From JAEUUM01 sp038326165 (lineage in GTDB: Bacteria > Bacteroidota > Bacteroidia > Chitinophagales > Saprospiraceae), in contig JBBQJT010000009.1 in the NCBI GenBank assembly GCA_038326165.1, positions 1 to 64,000 on the forward strand: a stretch of 64,000 nucleotides of DNA, written 5' to 3'. Positions 37,114-46,552 of the stretch are shown here, one piece after another. A model generated the notes under the pieces. It did no database searches. It was not told the origin of the DNA and saw only the letters and a list, made by a program, of their open reading frames with translations. Position 1 is the stretch's first letter; every line of letters starts with the position of its first letter. The translations under genes and the position numbers were made by a program.

Positions 37114-38520
37114 ATGCAATTAAAATTTTGTGGTGCGGCAGGTCATGTAACAGGTAGCGCGCATTTGATAACACTTGAAGATGGCTTTACTATTCTTTTG
37201 GATTGTGGTTTGTATCAAGGAAGTGGAGAGGATATGGCCAATTTTAATTTGAAATGGATGTTCAATCCTGCAGACATTAATTGTTTGGTTTTGTCCCATG
37301 CGCACATTGACCATTGCGGAAAAATACCCAAATTGGTTAAAGATGGTTTTCGTGGAATTATTTATAGCACCCCTGCCACGCGTGACATTACAAGTATAAT
37401 GCTCATGGATTCTGCCAAAATACAACATTCAGACGCGGAGTTTTATAATAAAAGAAAGAGAAAAGCAAATAAAGATTTCAAGGAATTGAGGCAGCCCTTA
37501 TATGATAGTGAAGATGTAAGAATGACCATGTCATTATTCGTAAGTATGCCTTACCATCATGATTTCAAAGTTCATCCAGATGTTCTGGTAAAATTCAGGG
37601 ATGCTGGACACATTCTGGGAAGTGCCAATGTCCACCTAACTGTAAGCGAATCAGGACAAATAACCCGCCTTGGATTCACTGGTGATATTGGTAGGCCCTT
37701 ACGCCCTATATTAAATGATCCGGAACCTATGGACGCTTGTGATTACTTAATAGCTGAATCAACGTATGGAGATAGAGTTCATAAAGCCGCGCCGGCTGAG
37801 ACTCAAGACCTTATTAGAGTTATTAAAGAAACATGTGTAGAACGCAGAGGCAAAGTCATCATTCCGGCCTTTAGTTTGGGCCGAACTCAAGAGATTTTAT
37901 ACATTCTGGACCAACTGTACAACGAGGGAAAATTGCCAAAAGTACCCGTTTATATGGATAGTCCACTTGCCATTAATGCCACAGAAATATTTCGCATTCA
38001 CCCTGAATGCTTTGATAAAGAGTTGTCGGAATACATGTTAGTTGATGAAAATCCATTTGGATTCAATACGCTGAGTTACATGAGATCAGTAGAAATGTCA
38101 AAGTCCTTAAATCTGGATGATGAGCCTTGCATCATAATTAGTGCATCCGGTATGGCAAATGCTGGGCGAATAAGACATCATATCTACAACAATATTGAAA
38201 ACCCTAAAAACACAATTTTGTTTGTCGGTTATTGTTCACCTGGTACACTTGGAGGAATATTGAAATCCGGAGTTCCAGAAGTGAAATTGTATGGGGAAAT
38301 CAAACAGGTCCGCGCAAAAATTGAAATATTGGAATCCTTTAGTGCGCATGGAGATAAGAATGAAATGTTGGATTTTATGAAAAATCAAATACCTAATTTA
38401 AAAACCATGTTTCTTGTACACGGTGAACCAATTCCACAAAAATCTTACAAAGAGTTTCTTCTAAACGCTGGATTTAAAAACATCCAAATTCCTTCCTTGG
38501 GAGAGTCAGTTACACTTTAA
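37114..38520 (+). CDS. MBL-fold beta-CASP RNA nuclease
   Basis: This 468-aa protein has a metallo-beta-lactamase core (LSHAHIDHCGKIPKL, the HxHxDH zinc motif near residue 67) and a beta-CASP domain. It has the further motifs DAGHILGSAN, TGDIGRP, ESTYGDR, IPAFSLGRTQE and SASGMANAGR, and a C-terminal SAHGD. These define the CPSF73-like branch of bacterial ribonucleases acting in RNA processing. No KH domain is present. The ATG at 37114 gives the family N-terminus MQLKFCGAAGHVTGS. The in-frame start at 36958 would overlap ileS and add 52 unsupported residues. It is divergent from ileS. Confidence 0.92.
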   Translation: MQLKFCGAAGHVTGSAHLITLEDGFTILLDCGLYQGSGEDMANFNLKWMFNPADINCLVLSHAHIDHCGKIPKLVKDGFRGIIYSTPATRDITSIMLMDSAKIQHSDAEFYNKRKRKANKDFKELRQPLYDSEDVRMTMSLFVSMPYHHDFKVHPDVLVKFRDAGHILGSANVHLTVSESGQITRLGFTGDIGRPLRPILNDPEPMDACDYLIAESTYGDRVHKAAPAETQDLIRVIKETCVERRGKVIIPAFSLGRTQEILYILDQLYNEGKLPKVPVYMDSPLAINATEIFRIHPECFDKELSEYMLVDENPFGFNTLSYMRSVEMSKSLNLDDEPCIIISASGMANAGRIRHHIYNNIENPKNTILFVGYCSPGTLGGILKSGVPEVKLYGEIKQVRAKIEILESFSAHGDKNEMLDFMKNQIPNLKTMFLVHGEPIPQKSYKEFLLNAGFKNIQIPSLGESVTL

Positions 38521-38529
38521 AAATTTAAT

Positions 38530-40038
38530 ATGAAATATCAAATCTTATTCTTTTTCTTCTCACTTTTATTGTTCAGTTGTAACAAAGACTTAGATAATCT
38601 TGACGTTCAAAGCGATGCAGAATTTGCTTTTCCTCTATTTTATGGCAAACTTGACTTGGAGGACATCATACAAAGAACTGCAGATAGTTCTTCCCTGAAG
38701 ATTGATGAAAACGGCAATATGACCTTTATTTATTCGGGTGACCTTGTGTCAAGGACCAGTAAAGAAATTTACAGCCAGATCCCTCCAATTCCTGCATTGT
38801 TGACCGATACTTTTTATTCCGTTCCTGTTAAATTTGCCAATAATATTAAGCTCCGAAAAGCTAAATTAACCACAGGTAATCTTTCATTTCTGTTTAAAAG
38901 TTATCATGCTCAGGATGTTACATTGACCATTACCATTCCTGAACTTCAGAAAAATGGGAAGGCTTATGTTTTGAAACGTTTTGTCAATTATAACGGCACA
39001 GTTCCCGTAAATGAAACCTTGCTCATCAATGATATTGCAGGATGGACTATAGACACTCCAAAAGATACATTGAATATCCGTTACGAAGCCATTAAGGCTG
39101 ATGGCAATCGTGATACCTTGTCCGAATTTGGAATGTTGGCTACCAATTTGCAATTTTCTTATGTAGAAGGGTTCTTTGGATACGAAGTTTTTCCAATAAA
39201 ACGAGATACGATTGAACTTGAAATTTATAAAAACCTCTTAGGTGGTGAAGTAAACTTTGAGGATCCCAAAGTAACTGTTACTGTACGAAGTTCCTTTGGT
39301 TTTCCTACCAGGTCCCAAGTTGTAGTTGCACAATTTAGAGGAAAAAATGGACAACTGTTTGATTTGGAAAGCCCCTTTGTTACCAATGGATTTGACTTTG
39401 AATACCCGGACATCAACAGCGTAGGAACAACGGTAATTACTCCGTTCAAATTCAATAAATTAAACAGCAACATAGGTGATATTATCAACGCAAACCCCAT
39501 TTATTTGGACTATCAAATCAATGCAATTGCCAACCCTGACAGCAATACAGATATTATTGGCTTCATGACCGACAGTAGTTTCTTTGTAGTGAATGTTGCG
39601 GTAGAATTACCAATGGTTGGTAGAGCAAAAAACTTCACAATAACGGATGAATTTCAAGTGGATTTTGGGAAATTGGAGGACTTCAAAGATCCTGTCTTCA
39701 AATTGATAACAGAAAGTTCGATGCCCATAGATTTAGACCTTCAATTGTATTTTATAGGAAGTGATGGAAACACGTTGGATTCCTTATTCAATGATACAAA
39801 ACCTGTCGTAAAGGCCGCTCCAATTGACGCTTTAGGCAACAGTATCGGTAAAACGAAATTTGAACAATACATACCGATATCAACAGAACAATTAAGCAGA
39901 ATACAAAATACTAAAAAAATTCTTGTTGCTGGATCAATATCTACCTCCAATAAAGGACTTACACCAGTAACCATAAAGGCTAACCAAGGAATTGAAGTCA
40001 AAATGGGAGTAGTAACCAAGCTTAAATCTAAACTATAA
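38530..40038 (+). CDS. Lipoprotein of unknown function
   Basis: This 502-aa protein has a clean lipoprotein signal (MKYQILFFFFSLLLFSC, Cys17). The mature part is beta-rich with no motif I recognise. It has many alternating hydrophobic strands, and a segment near 110-210 resembles an Ig-like or carbohydrate-binding sandwich. It sits 9 nt after the nuclease gene and 10 nt before a DUF5723-like barrel gene. The pair may form an outer-membrane lipoprotein/barrel unit, which is inference from spacing only. Confidence 0.75.
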   Translation: MKYQILFFFFSLLLFSCNKDLDNLDVQSDAEFAFPLFYGKLDLEDIIQRTADSSSLKIDENGNMTFIYSGDLVSRTSKEIYSQIPPIPALLTDTFYSVPVKFANNIKLRKAKLTTGNLSFLFKSYHAQDVTLTITIPELQKNGKAYVLKRFVNYNGTVPVNETLLINDIAGWTIDTPKDTLNIRYEAIKADGNRDTLSEFGMLATNLQFSYVEGFFGYEVFPIKRDTIELEIYKNLLGGEVNFEDPKVTVTVRSSFGFPTRSQVVVAQFRGKNGQLFDLESPFVTNGFDFEYPDINSVGTTVITPFKFNKLNSNIGDIINANPIYLDYQINAIANPDSNTDIIGFMTDSSFFVVNVAVELPMVGRAKNFTITDEFQVDFGKLEDFKDPVFKLITESSMPIDLDLQLYFIGSDGNTLDSLFNDTKPVVKAAPIDALGNSIGKTKFEQYIPISTEQLSRIQNTKKILVAGSISTSNKGLTPVTIKANQGIEVKMGVVTKLKSKL

Positions 40039-40048
40039 TTACCATTTC

Positions 40049-41350
40049 ATGAAAATTACTCTTTCAGCTATACTCTTGACTTGCTTCCTGATGGGCAATG
40101 CACAAGCTCCTTTTTATCAGGTTAATTCTGGACTTAATGCAGTCGGAAATTCTATGATTTCAGATATTTTGCCAGAAAAGAAAATCACTTTGATAACGGG
40201 GCATTATAACTTAAGTGCTTATCATTCGGCTTTTTCCTATGGCGATTTTATAAAAAGCGAAAATAATTCAGCGCTGGAAATTGATGCAAAAAATGCCTTT
40301 TCACAGCTTGATGCCAACAATGATTTGTGGTTGGACACTGAGTTCAAAACCTTGGGAATAGGATTTAGATTGGGTAAACTGGGTGTGGGATTTCAGCATA
40401 GTCTAACCGCATTTAATGTTCTTAACTATCCAAAAGATCTCTTTGGATTGCTGTTCCTTGGTAATAGTCAATACATTGATAAGGAAGTCCAGATAGGACC
40501 TCAATTTACAGGAATGGCCTACAATAGCTTTGGATTTGGGCTGGGATATGATTTCGGCAAACTCAAACTGACTGGACGTTTCAATTGGTTAAGTGCTGCA
40601 GCTGGTGCACAAACCAAAAATAATGACGTATTGCTCTATACCAATCCAGAATTCTATCAACTAAGGTTGACTACCAATTATGAATTGAACTCAAGCAATT
40701 TGATCAATCCAGATAGCCTCGGTGAATCAAACTTCATATCCAGATTGAGTTTTGATGGTCTTTTTAAAAGTAATACTGGATACAGCCTAGATTTTGCAGC
40801 CAATTACAATCTGAATAGCAAAACGAGTATTGGAGGTTCTATTCGTGGCTTGGGTCAAATCAATTTCAACACGAACGCTAAAAATTATCGCTCCAACAAA
40901 ATTATTAATTATGATGGCATTGACATTGGTAATTTTATCACTGGAGATTCTTTGAGCTTGGCAAGCACCATCGATTCATTGGGTGATCTGTTAAAGTTTG
41001 ATGAGAGCAATCGGAATTTCTCTATTCGCCTGCCTTTTCATGCAAATTTCCATGCACAATATGCCATCAGCAGTAAACTAATAGGGATGGCAGGCATGCA
41101 ATATTCCTCAATTAATGATGCTTCATTCACATCCTTTACTGCTGGAATTAGTTTTCAACCTATCAAAGCGATACGCTTGGCTACTAACTATACCTATATA
41201 CCTTCGGCCCCTGCCAACATAGGGCTGCATTGTAGCTTCAGATTTTGGCTCATTGAATTGGCTGGTGGCACTGATAATGTTTTGGCTGGATTTGATCCAA
41301 AGTCAACAAAATATGGGACGGGATATCTAGGATTGCGTTGGATTTTGTAA
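40049..41350 (+). CDS. Outer-membrane barrel protein, DUF5723-like
   Basis: This 433-aa protein has a signal peptide ending near GNAQA (residue 20). Long amphipathic strands follow, with many Gly/Tyr/Asn turns (FGFGLGYDFGKLKLTGRFNW). The N-terminal part (NSMISDILPEKKITLITGHYN) and the general layout resemble DUF5723 barrel proteins of Bacteroidota. The last strand (YLGLRWIL) ends in a hydrophobic residue after aromatic positions, as expected for BAM-inserted barrels. It lies in a tight plus-strand run with the upstream lipoprotein and downstream esterase. Confidence 0.7.
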   Translation: MKITLSAILLTCFLMGNAQAPFYQVNSGLNAVGNSMISDILPEKKITLITGHYNLSAYHSAFSYGDFIKSENNSALEIDAKNAFSQLDANNDLWLDTEFKTLGIGFRLGKLGVGFQHSLTAFNVLNYPKDLFGLLFLGNSQYIDKEVQIGPQFTGMAYNSFGFGLGYDFGKLKLTGRFNWLSAAAGAQTKNNDVLLYTNPEFYQLRLTTNYELNSSNLINPDSLGESNFISRLSFDGLFKSNTGYSLDFAANYNLNSKTSIGGSIRGLGQINFNTNAKNYRSNKIINYDGIDIGNFITGDSLSLASTIDSLGDLLKFDESNRNFSIRLPFHANFHAQYAISSKLIGMAGMQYSSINDASFTSFTAGISFQPIKAIRLATNYTYIPSAPANIGLHCSFRFWLIELAGGTDNVLAGFDPKSTKYGTGYLGLRWIL

Positions 41351-41375
41351 CTTTATAAAAAAATAAACTTTTGCG

Positions 41376-42608
41376 ATGAATAAACTCTACACCCTCTTAA
41401 CCATTTTATTGGTTTCAGCTCAATCTTTCGCTCAAACTGCAGGTTCTTGCGATGGAAGCAGATATATACTGGATCAGTTCCCAACTGTTACCAAAACTAC
41501 AATTCAATACGCAACAAATAAAAATGTACAGGGTCTGAATCAGAAGCTTTATATGGATATTTATACTCCAGATGGTGACATAGCTGAAGATCGACCAGTT
41601 ATTATTTGGGCATTTGGCGGAAGTTTTATTGTTGGTCAACGTTCTGATATGGCCAGCTACTGCATAGCTTATGCAAAAAAAGGATATGTGACTGCTACAA
41701 TTGATTACAGGCTTTGGCCACTCTTTGTTTTGGGCTTCCCAACTGGGGATCAAGTTCTGAACGTTGTTGTTCAAGCAGTAAGCGACATGAAAGGAGCTGT
41801 TCGCTATTTCAAAAAAGACGCCGACTTAAACAATGCCTATAGAATCAACCCGAGTAAAATTATTATTGGTGGTGTATCGGCTGGAGCCATAGCAGCACTT
41901 CATGCTGCCAATTTAGAATCAACTGACACCCTTAACTCATTCATTCAGACTGCTGTTGATAAAAATGGTGGTATTGATGGTAATACTGGTGATTCCCTTA
42001 TGCTTACTTATTCTCCAAATGTTGCGGCGGTTGTCAATCTATCAGGCGGTCTTTATAATGCAAATTGGATTGATGAAAAGTCAAGTCCAATCATGAGCTA
42101 TCACGGCAATGCAGACGCAACTGTTCCTTACACAAGTGGCATCGCCAACGGACTTCTTTACATAGAAGGATCTAAATTGCTCAATGACCGTTGTATGGAG
42201 GTAGGAATCGAAAATTATTTAGTAACCGTGCCAGGTGGAGGACATACTGATATTTATTCAGATCCTAAATTCAGCAGTTATCTGACTGAATTTAGTGTGA
42301 ATTCTACATTGAAACTAGAAGATATCGTTTGCGAGAACAGCAGCTCTACATCCAATGAATCAATATCGTCAATAATTTTGGCGGTTCCAAATCCAAGTAG
42401 TTTTAGCACCAATTTCAATATGCCAGAAGCTGCTAATTGGTCAGTTACCGTCTATACCTTGCAGGGACAATTGGTAAGTACCATGGAATCAGAAAATAAT
42501 TCTATGATTACTTTGGAAAAAGGAAATTTAGCTTCAGGGCTTTATGTTGTAAGCATTTCGAATACCAAAACGGGTAAGCGCTTTGTAAGTAAGGTAAGTT
42601 TTAACTAG
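41376..42608 (+). CDS. T9SS-exported carboxylesterase-like alpha/beta hydrolase
   Basis: This 410-aa protein has a signal peptide (1-19, SAQSFAQ). Its esterase/lipase fold has the oxyanion-hole motif WAFGGSFIVG near residue 75, the nucleophile elbow GGVSAGA with the serine near 171, and a probable catalytic His in GGGHTDIY near 289. The last 80 or so residues are a type A T9SS sorting domain (AVPNPSSFSTNF ... GLYVVSISN). It is therefore probably a surface esterase. The substrate is not readable. Confidence 0.85.
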   Translation: MNKLYTLLTILLVSAQSFAQTAGSCDGSRYILDQFPTVTKTTIQYATNKNVQGLNQKLYMDIYTPDGDIAEDRPVIIWAFGGSFIVGQRSDMASYCIAYAKKGYVTATIDYRLWPLFVLGFPTGDQVLNVVVQAVSDMKGAVRYFKKDADLNNAYRINPSKIIIGGVSAGAIAALHAANLESTDTLNSFIQTAVDKNGGIDGNTGDSLMLTYSPNVAAVVNLSGGLYNANWIDEKSSPIMSYHGNADATVPYTSGIANGLLYIEGSKLLNDRCMEVGIENYLVTVPGGGHTDIYSDPKFSSYLTEFSVNSTLKLEDIVCENSSSTSNESISSIILAVPNPSSFSTNFNMPEAANWSVTVYTLQGQLVSTMESENNSMITLEKGNLASGLYVVSISNTKTGKRFVSKVSFN

Positions 42609-42614
42609 TTTTTC

Positions 42615-43190
42615 ATGAATTTGCAAGAATTAAGTGCTCTCATAAAGGGAAGGAGATCCGTATTTCCAGAAATGTACATTCAGAAAGAAATTCCTGATCA
42701 AATCATTGAATCATTTCTTGAAAATGCCATCTGGGCTCCCAATCACAGACTCACCCAGCCTTGGAAATTTTTGGTCTACAAAGATCAGGGATTGGTTAGC
42801 CTTGGCAATTTCTTGGCTGAAGGATACAAGGAAATGACGAACGAAGTTGCTTTTTCTGTGAAAAAATATGAGAAAACCAAATCAAAGCCCAGCTTGTCAG
42901 GCGCAGTTATTGCGGCAATTCTAAATAAGGATACAGAAAATAGAGTTCCAGAAGAGGAAGAAATAATGGCCTTAGCCATGGCTATACAAAATATCCTGCT
43001 AAGTTGTGAAATATCGGGCTTAGGAGCTTATTTAAGCACGCCCGCATCAATTAGAAATGCAGCTAATTTTATGAACCTGTCAGAAAACCAACGTTGCTTG
43101 GGATTAATATATCTGGGCTACAGGAAAGAAATTCAATTGACCAGTCAGAGGCTTCCGCTGGAAGATAAAGTGGTCTGGATAAAGAATTAA
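42615..43190 (+). CDS. Nitroreductase-family FMN oxidoreductase
   Basis: This 191-aa protein of the nitroreductase fold reduces nitro groups, quinones or similar acceptors with NAD(P)H. The N-terminal FMN-binding RRSVFPEMY is present, then ENAIWAPNHRLTQPWKF, and a C-terminal GLGAYLSTP ... CLGLIYLGYRK. Length and layout are normal. It starts 6 nt after the esterase stop and may be cotranscribed with it. The physiological substrate is unknown. Confidence 0.9.
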   Translation: MNLQELSALIKGRRSVFPEMYIQKEIPDQIIESFLENAIWAPNHRLTQPWKFLVYKDQGLVSLGNFLAEGYKEMTNEVAFSVKKYEKTKSKPSLSGAVIAAILNKDTENRVPEEEEIMALAMAIQNILLSCEISGLGAYLSTPASIRNAANFMNLSENQRCLGLIYLGYRKEIQLTSQRLPLEDKVVWIKN

Positions 43191-43194
43191 TCCT

Positions 43195-43980
43195 CTATTC
43201 GATCTCCCAAAAATCACCCCAAAGCCTTGAACCACCATCAACATAGAGTGTTTCACCAGTTATGTAGGATGCCAAGGTGCTTGAGATAAATAGAATTGCA
43301 TTTGCAACTTCTGTGGTTGTTCCCAATCTTTTGGTAGGTATTTTGTTTGCAATTCCTTGAGTCAGCTCAGGCGGATAATTTTCCAATCCTGATGATTGAA
43401 TAATACCAGGAGCAATACAGTTTAACCTGATATTTTTATTGGCCCATTCTACCGCCAGTGTCTTCGTAAAATTATCAATACCTGCGCGTGCTGCACCGGT
43501 ATGTACCATACCCGGAACGCCCCTGAAGTGATTAACAATAATGGTAGTAATTACACCCGCTTGTTGAGGAATAAAAAATCGGGTAGCCATAGTGTGCGTT
43601 GTAAGCCATGTACCATGTAGATTATTATTTATTACTGCTTTCCAACCCTTCTCATTCAGATCTTCAGCGGTTGTGGGAAATTGGCCTCCGGCATTATTGA
43701 TCAAAATATCCAATTGTGTGTACTTTGCTTGAATATAATCCGCCAATTGTTCCAACTGTTCAGATTCACGTATATCGGCTACGAAATGAGAGATTTCACC
43801 CAGCTTTCTAAGGGATTCTTCTGCACGTTCTAGCTTCTCCTTTTTACGACCGCAGATTATCACCTTTGCATTACAGATGAGCAACAACTCTGCAGTTTTG
43901 AACCCAATTCCGGTTCCACCACCAGTAACAAGCACAACTTTATCTCTAAACAAGTCATTTGAAAATCCAATATCAGCCAT
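43195..43980 (-). CDS. SDR oxidoreductase, trans-2-enoyl-CoA reductase-like
   Basis: This 261-aa short-chain dehydrogenase has the Rossmann motif TGGGTGIG and NNAGG. The usual catalytic YxxxK is replaced: the matching stretch reads HTGAARAGIDNFTKTLAVEW. This pattern is typical of peroxisomal trans-2-enoyl-CoA reductase (PECR) and dienoyl-CoA reductase relatives, so a fatty acyl-CoA substrate is likely. The start at 43980 (MADIGFSND) gives the usual short lead before the Rossmann strand. The start at 44019 would add 13 basic residues. It converges with the nitroreductase gene, 4 nt away. Confidence 0.85.
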   Translation of the reverse strand: MADIGFSNDLFRDKVVLVTGGGTGIGFKTAELLLICNAKVIICGRKKEKLERAEESLRKLGEISHFVADIRESEQLEQLADYIQAKYTQLDILINNAGGQFPTTAEDLNEKGWKAVINNNLHGTWLTTHTMATRFFIPQQAGVITTIIVNHFRGVPGMVHTGAARAGIDNFTKTLAVEWANKNIRLNCIAPGIIQSSGLENYPPELTQGIANKIPTKRLGTTTEVANAILFISSTLASYITGETLYVDGGSRLWGDFWEIE

Positions 43981-44121
43981 TGTGTCATATTTGGGGCGCA
44001 ATAAGCGCCAATTTGTCATCTATAATTTTAAGAAACAGACAGTTTGAGTTCAAAATTAGCTTTGGAATGGCAATTGATCTAAGAAATCGGAATATTATTA
44101 ACAACTAAAAAACTATAAAAC

Positions 44122-44574
44122 ATGTCTTCAGTAACATTTCGACCTTTCACTCAAAGAATCAAGCCTATTGCTTTTAATGACGAAGTTAAGCATATTTTGG
44201 ATCATTTATGGAGCCAAACTGCTCCTAGTTTGAGGCACCTAGCGCAACAAAATGCACAACCATTAGTCAATATCTTGAAAGATGATAAAGCATACTATCT
44301 CAACTTCAATGTAGCTGGCTACAAAAAAGAACAAATCAACATTCATTTGGAGGCTGACAAGTTAATAGTAAAGGCCACGGTTCCTTCCCCTGAAGAAAGC
44401 GAAACAAAAAGTCATCAGGAATTCAGCGTGAAAGATTTCGAAAGAGCTTTCTTGCTCTCAGAGGATATTGATGTGAACAGCATTCAAGCAAAACAAGAGA
44501 ATGGAATCCTTCAAATCACACTTACTCTAAGAGAGAAAGCCCTTCCTGTCAAAAAAGAAATTGCTATTCTCTAA
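44122..44574 (+). CDS. Hsp20/alpha-crystallin small heat-shock protein (first of two)
   Basis: This 150-aa ATP-independent holdase has an alpha-crystallin domain (about 48-140) beginning PLVNILKDDKAYYLNFNVAGYKKEQINI. The conserved G-x-L region (ENGILQITLTL) lies near 133. The N-terminal arm is hydrophobic and short. It lacks the C-terminal IxI motif in classic form, ending KKEIAIL. It lies 32 nt before a second Hsp20 gene with only modest similarity. No TAnnTTTG promoter is visible upstream, so another sigma factor may drive the pair. Confidence 0.92.
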   Translation: MSSVTFRPFTQRIKPIAFNDEVKHILDHLWSQTAPSLRHLAQQNAQPLVNILKDDKAYYLNFNVAGYKKEQINIHLEADKLIVKATVPSPEESETKSHQEFSVKDFERAFLLSEDIDVNSIQAKQENGILQITLTLREKALPVKKEIAIL

Positions 44575-44606
44575 AATCCTTTGTCCAACTTTAAAAATTA
44601 AAAATA

Positions 44607-45044
44607 ATGAATGCAATAACACCCAACAAGCTTCCAATGAAGATTTTAGTTAACGAATTTTTAGGTTCAACTATGAACCCTAGAGTATCAGATATTTTAG
44701 GTAATGACTCGATCATCAATCAACCTGCTGTGAATATCGTAGAAAGAGACGACAGCTACGCCATATCCGTTGCAGCTCCTGGATACCAAAAAGTTGATTT
44801 TAAAATTGCAGTTGACAATAAAAGGCTGAGCGTTTCGGCTGAGAAAACGCTATCAGAAGCTAATGAGAATAAAGCTTTTAAAAGGAGAGAATTCAGCTAT
44901 GAAAAATTCGAAAGAAGTTTTAACCTGCCAGAAAATGCCGATAAAGAACTTATTTCTGCAAAATATACAGATGGTGTACTAGAAATACAAATCAAAAAAT
45001 CCGAAACCTCGAGATTGAAAAAAACCATCGAAATAGAAGGATAA
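44607..45044 (+). CDS. Hsp20/alpha-crystallin small heat-shock protein (second of two)
   Basis: This 145-aa small heat-shock protein has an alpha-crystallin domain (about 35-130: PAVNIVERDDSYAISVAAPG ... FKRREFSYEKFERSFNLPEN ... DGVLEIQI). It ends LKKTIEIEG, which holds an IxI-like IEI oligomerisation motif. It is the more canonical of the pair. A hairpin at 45075-45097 may end the operon. Confidence 0.95.
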   Translation: MNAITPNKLPMKILVNEFLGSTMNPRVSDILGNDSIINQPAVNIVERDDSYAISVAAPGYQKVDFKIAVDNKRLSVSAEKTLSEANENKAFKRREFSYEKFERSFNLPENADKELISAKYTDGVLEIQIKKSETSRLKKTIEIEG

Positions 45045-45074
45045 GGTTATTATTAAAATGTGTTTAGTGGTTTA

Positions 45075-45097
45075 GGGCTCTGATTTTATCAGGGCCT
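45075..45097. terminator. Hairpin after the Hsp20 pair
   Basis: GGGCTCTGAT / ATCAGGGCCT form a 10-bp stem with two G-T pairs and a 3-nt loop, followed by TATTAG. It overlaps the stop of the converging transglycosylase gene. Confidence 0.5.
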
Positions 45098-46552
45098 TAT
45101 TAGTTCCAGCTCTCGAATTTTCAATAATGTACCGGGTAAAGGGGTATTCTTTGTATTGATTTGATTGGTTTTCATCAAATACTCAAGCGTTACTCCATAC
45201 TTAATTGCCACTTCCAAAAGACTTTCTTCAGCATTTAGCGTATAAAAGATATATGGAACATCAGAATACAATTTCGGAGAATAGGAAAGCGGCTCTTTTT
45301 GACTATTATCAATAGAACTTAAGGTGATATTAGCCAGCTTAGTCCTTTTAAGCTTTTTCAAATTGGGAGTTTCGACCAATTTTGTTTCAACTTTCTTCGG
45401 AAGAAAAATAACTATTTCTGTTGCTGGTTCCAAGGTGGCATCTGTAATATTATTCCACACCTTTAAAGTGTGCGTACTTACTGTAAAAAGATTGGCTACG
45501 GATTCAAGGTCATCAGTCTTTTCGGTGGTATAACTGGTCTTATAATAATAGGTTGTGTTGCTTATACTTCCCTCCATCTGCATCATTGTTAAAGTCTTCA
45601 AGAACTCCGACTTTCTGGCATCAGGTAAATTTACATAATCGTTAAATGATCCAATAATCCTTTTAGGAAGTATCAAGAATTCACCGTCCATATTTGCTGG
45701 CAATATATCTTTGTTACACTGCGGATTCAAAATTCGGAGTTGCTCTAATGTCAGGCCAGTTACCATGCTTATTTCATCAAAGCTCAATTCTCTAAACACT
45801 TTGAGTTCCTTGGTCAACTGCAAGTCCAGATCGGGATTATCTGCAATAATATTGTGCATTGGAAAATATTGCATTGCATAGGCAACGGCAATAAAAGCTG
45901 GAACATATTTTCTGGTTTGTTCGGGCAGATATTTTGCAATATCATAAAATCGTGTGCTGTGTGCTCGCTTCATTGCTGAATTGATACGCCGAGGACCAGC
46001 ATTGTATGCGGCGAGGACCAAAGCCCAATCGCCATAAATATCATAAAGCTTTTTCAAAAATTTTGCAGCAGCATCTGTTGACTTGTGAATGTCACATCTT
46101 TCGTCAACCTCTTTATTGAAAGTTAGTCCGTACATTTCTGCTGTAGCAGGCATAAACTGCCAAATACCTACCGCTCCATCGGGAGATACGGCTTTAGGAT
46201 TTAGATCTGTTTCAATTACCGGCAAATATTTTAAAGCTTCAGGTAGTCCGTTGGCTTTCAAATATTGTTCTATGATTGGAAAATAAATTGAGGAAAGGCC
46301 AAGAATTCTGGAAGTTCTCCTGCGGTAAGTCTGGACGTATTCTTCTATTTTCTCCTTGACGTACGGTGAATATTTGCCCTCAAAGGGAATATCAAGATTC
46401 GAAACTCGATTTTTTAGGTCTTCATTGGTATAAACAGGATTCTCTTCACCCCCAGTCAAAAAATCATTTTGATTATTTGTATTGGCTTCAAGGTTTACTT
46501 GAAACAGCAAGCACAGGATAAAAAGAAATAATGCTTTCAGTAGTTCTCGCAT
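45089..46552 (-). CDS. MltD-like lytic transglycosylase with LysM repeats
   Basis: This 487-aa periplasmic murein hydrolase cleaves the MurNAc-GlcNAc bond. The start at 46552 gives a good signal peptide (MRELLKALFLFILCLLFQ). The start at 46624 adds 24 residues that spoil it. The SLT domain covers about 85-250, with the catalytic Glu in LPVIETDLNPKAVSPDGAVG and the motifs GIWQFMPATA and ALVLAAYNAGPRR. LysM-like modules follow, one around 335-385 and a clearer one at the C-terminus (LNAEESLLEVAIKYGVTLEYL). The architecture matches MltD, but the gene is long and divergent enough that I leave the symbol blank. Confidence 0.9.
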   Translation of the reverse strand: MRELLKALFLFILCLLFQVNLEANTNNQNDFLTGGEENPVYTNEDLKNRVSNLDIPFEGKYSPYVKEKIEEYVQTYRRRTSRILGLSSIYFPIIEQYLKANGLPEALKYLPVIETDLNPKAVSPDGAVGIWQFMPATAEMYGLTFNKEVDERCDIHKSTDAAAKFLKKLYDIYGDWALVLAAYNAGPRRINSAMKRAHSTRFYDIAKYLPEQTRKYVPAFIAVAYAMQYFPMHNIIADNPDLDLQLTKELKVFRELSFDEISMVTGLTLEQLRILNPQCNKDILPANMDGEFLILPKRIIGSFNDYVNLPDARKSEFLKTLTMMQMEGSISNTTYYYKTSYTTEKTDDLESVANLFTVSTHTLKVWNNITDATLEPATEIVIFLPKKVETKLVETPNLKKLKRTKLANITLSSIDNSQKEPLSYSPKLYSDVPYIFYTLNAEESLLEVAIKYGVTLEYLMKTNQINTKNTPLPGTLLKIRELELIRP

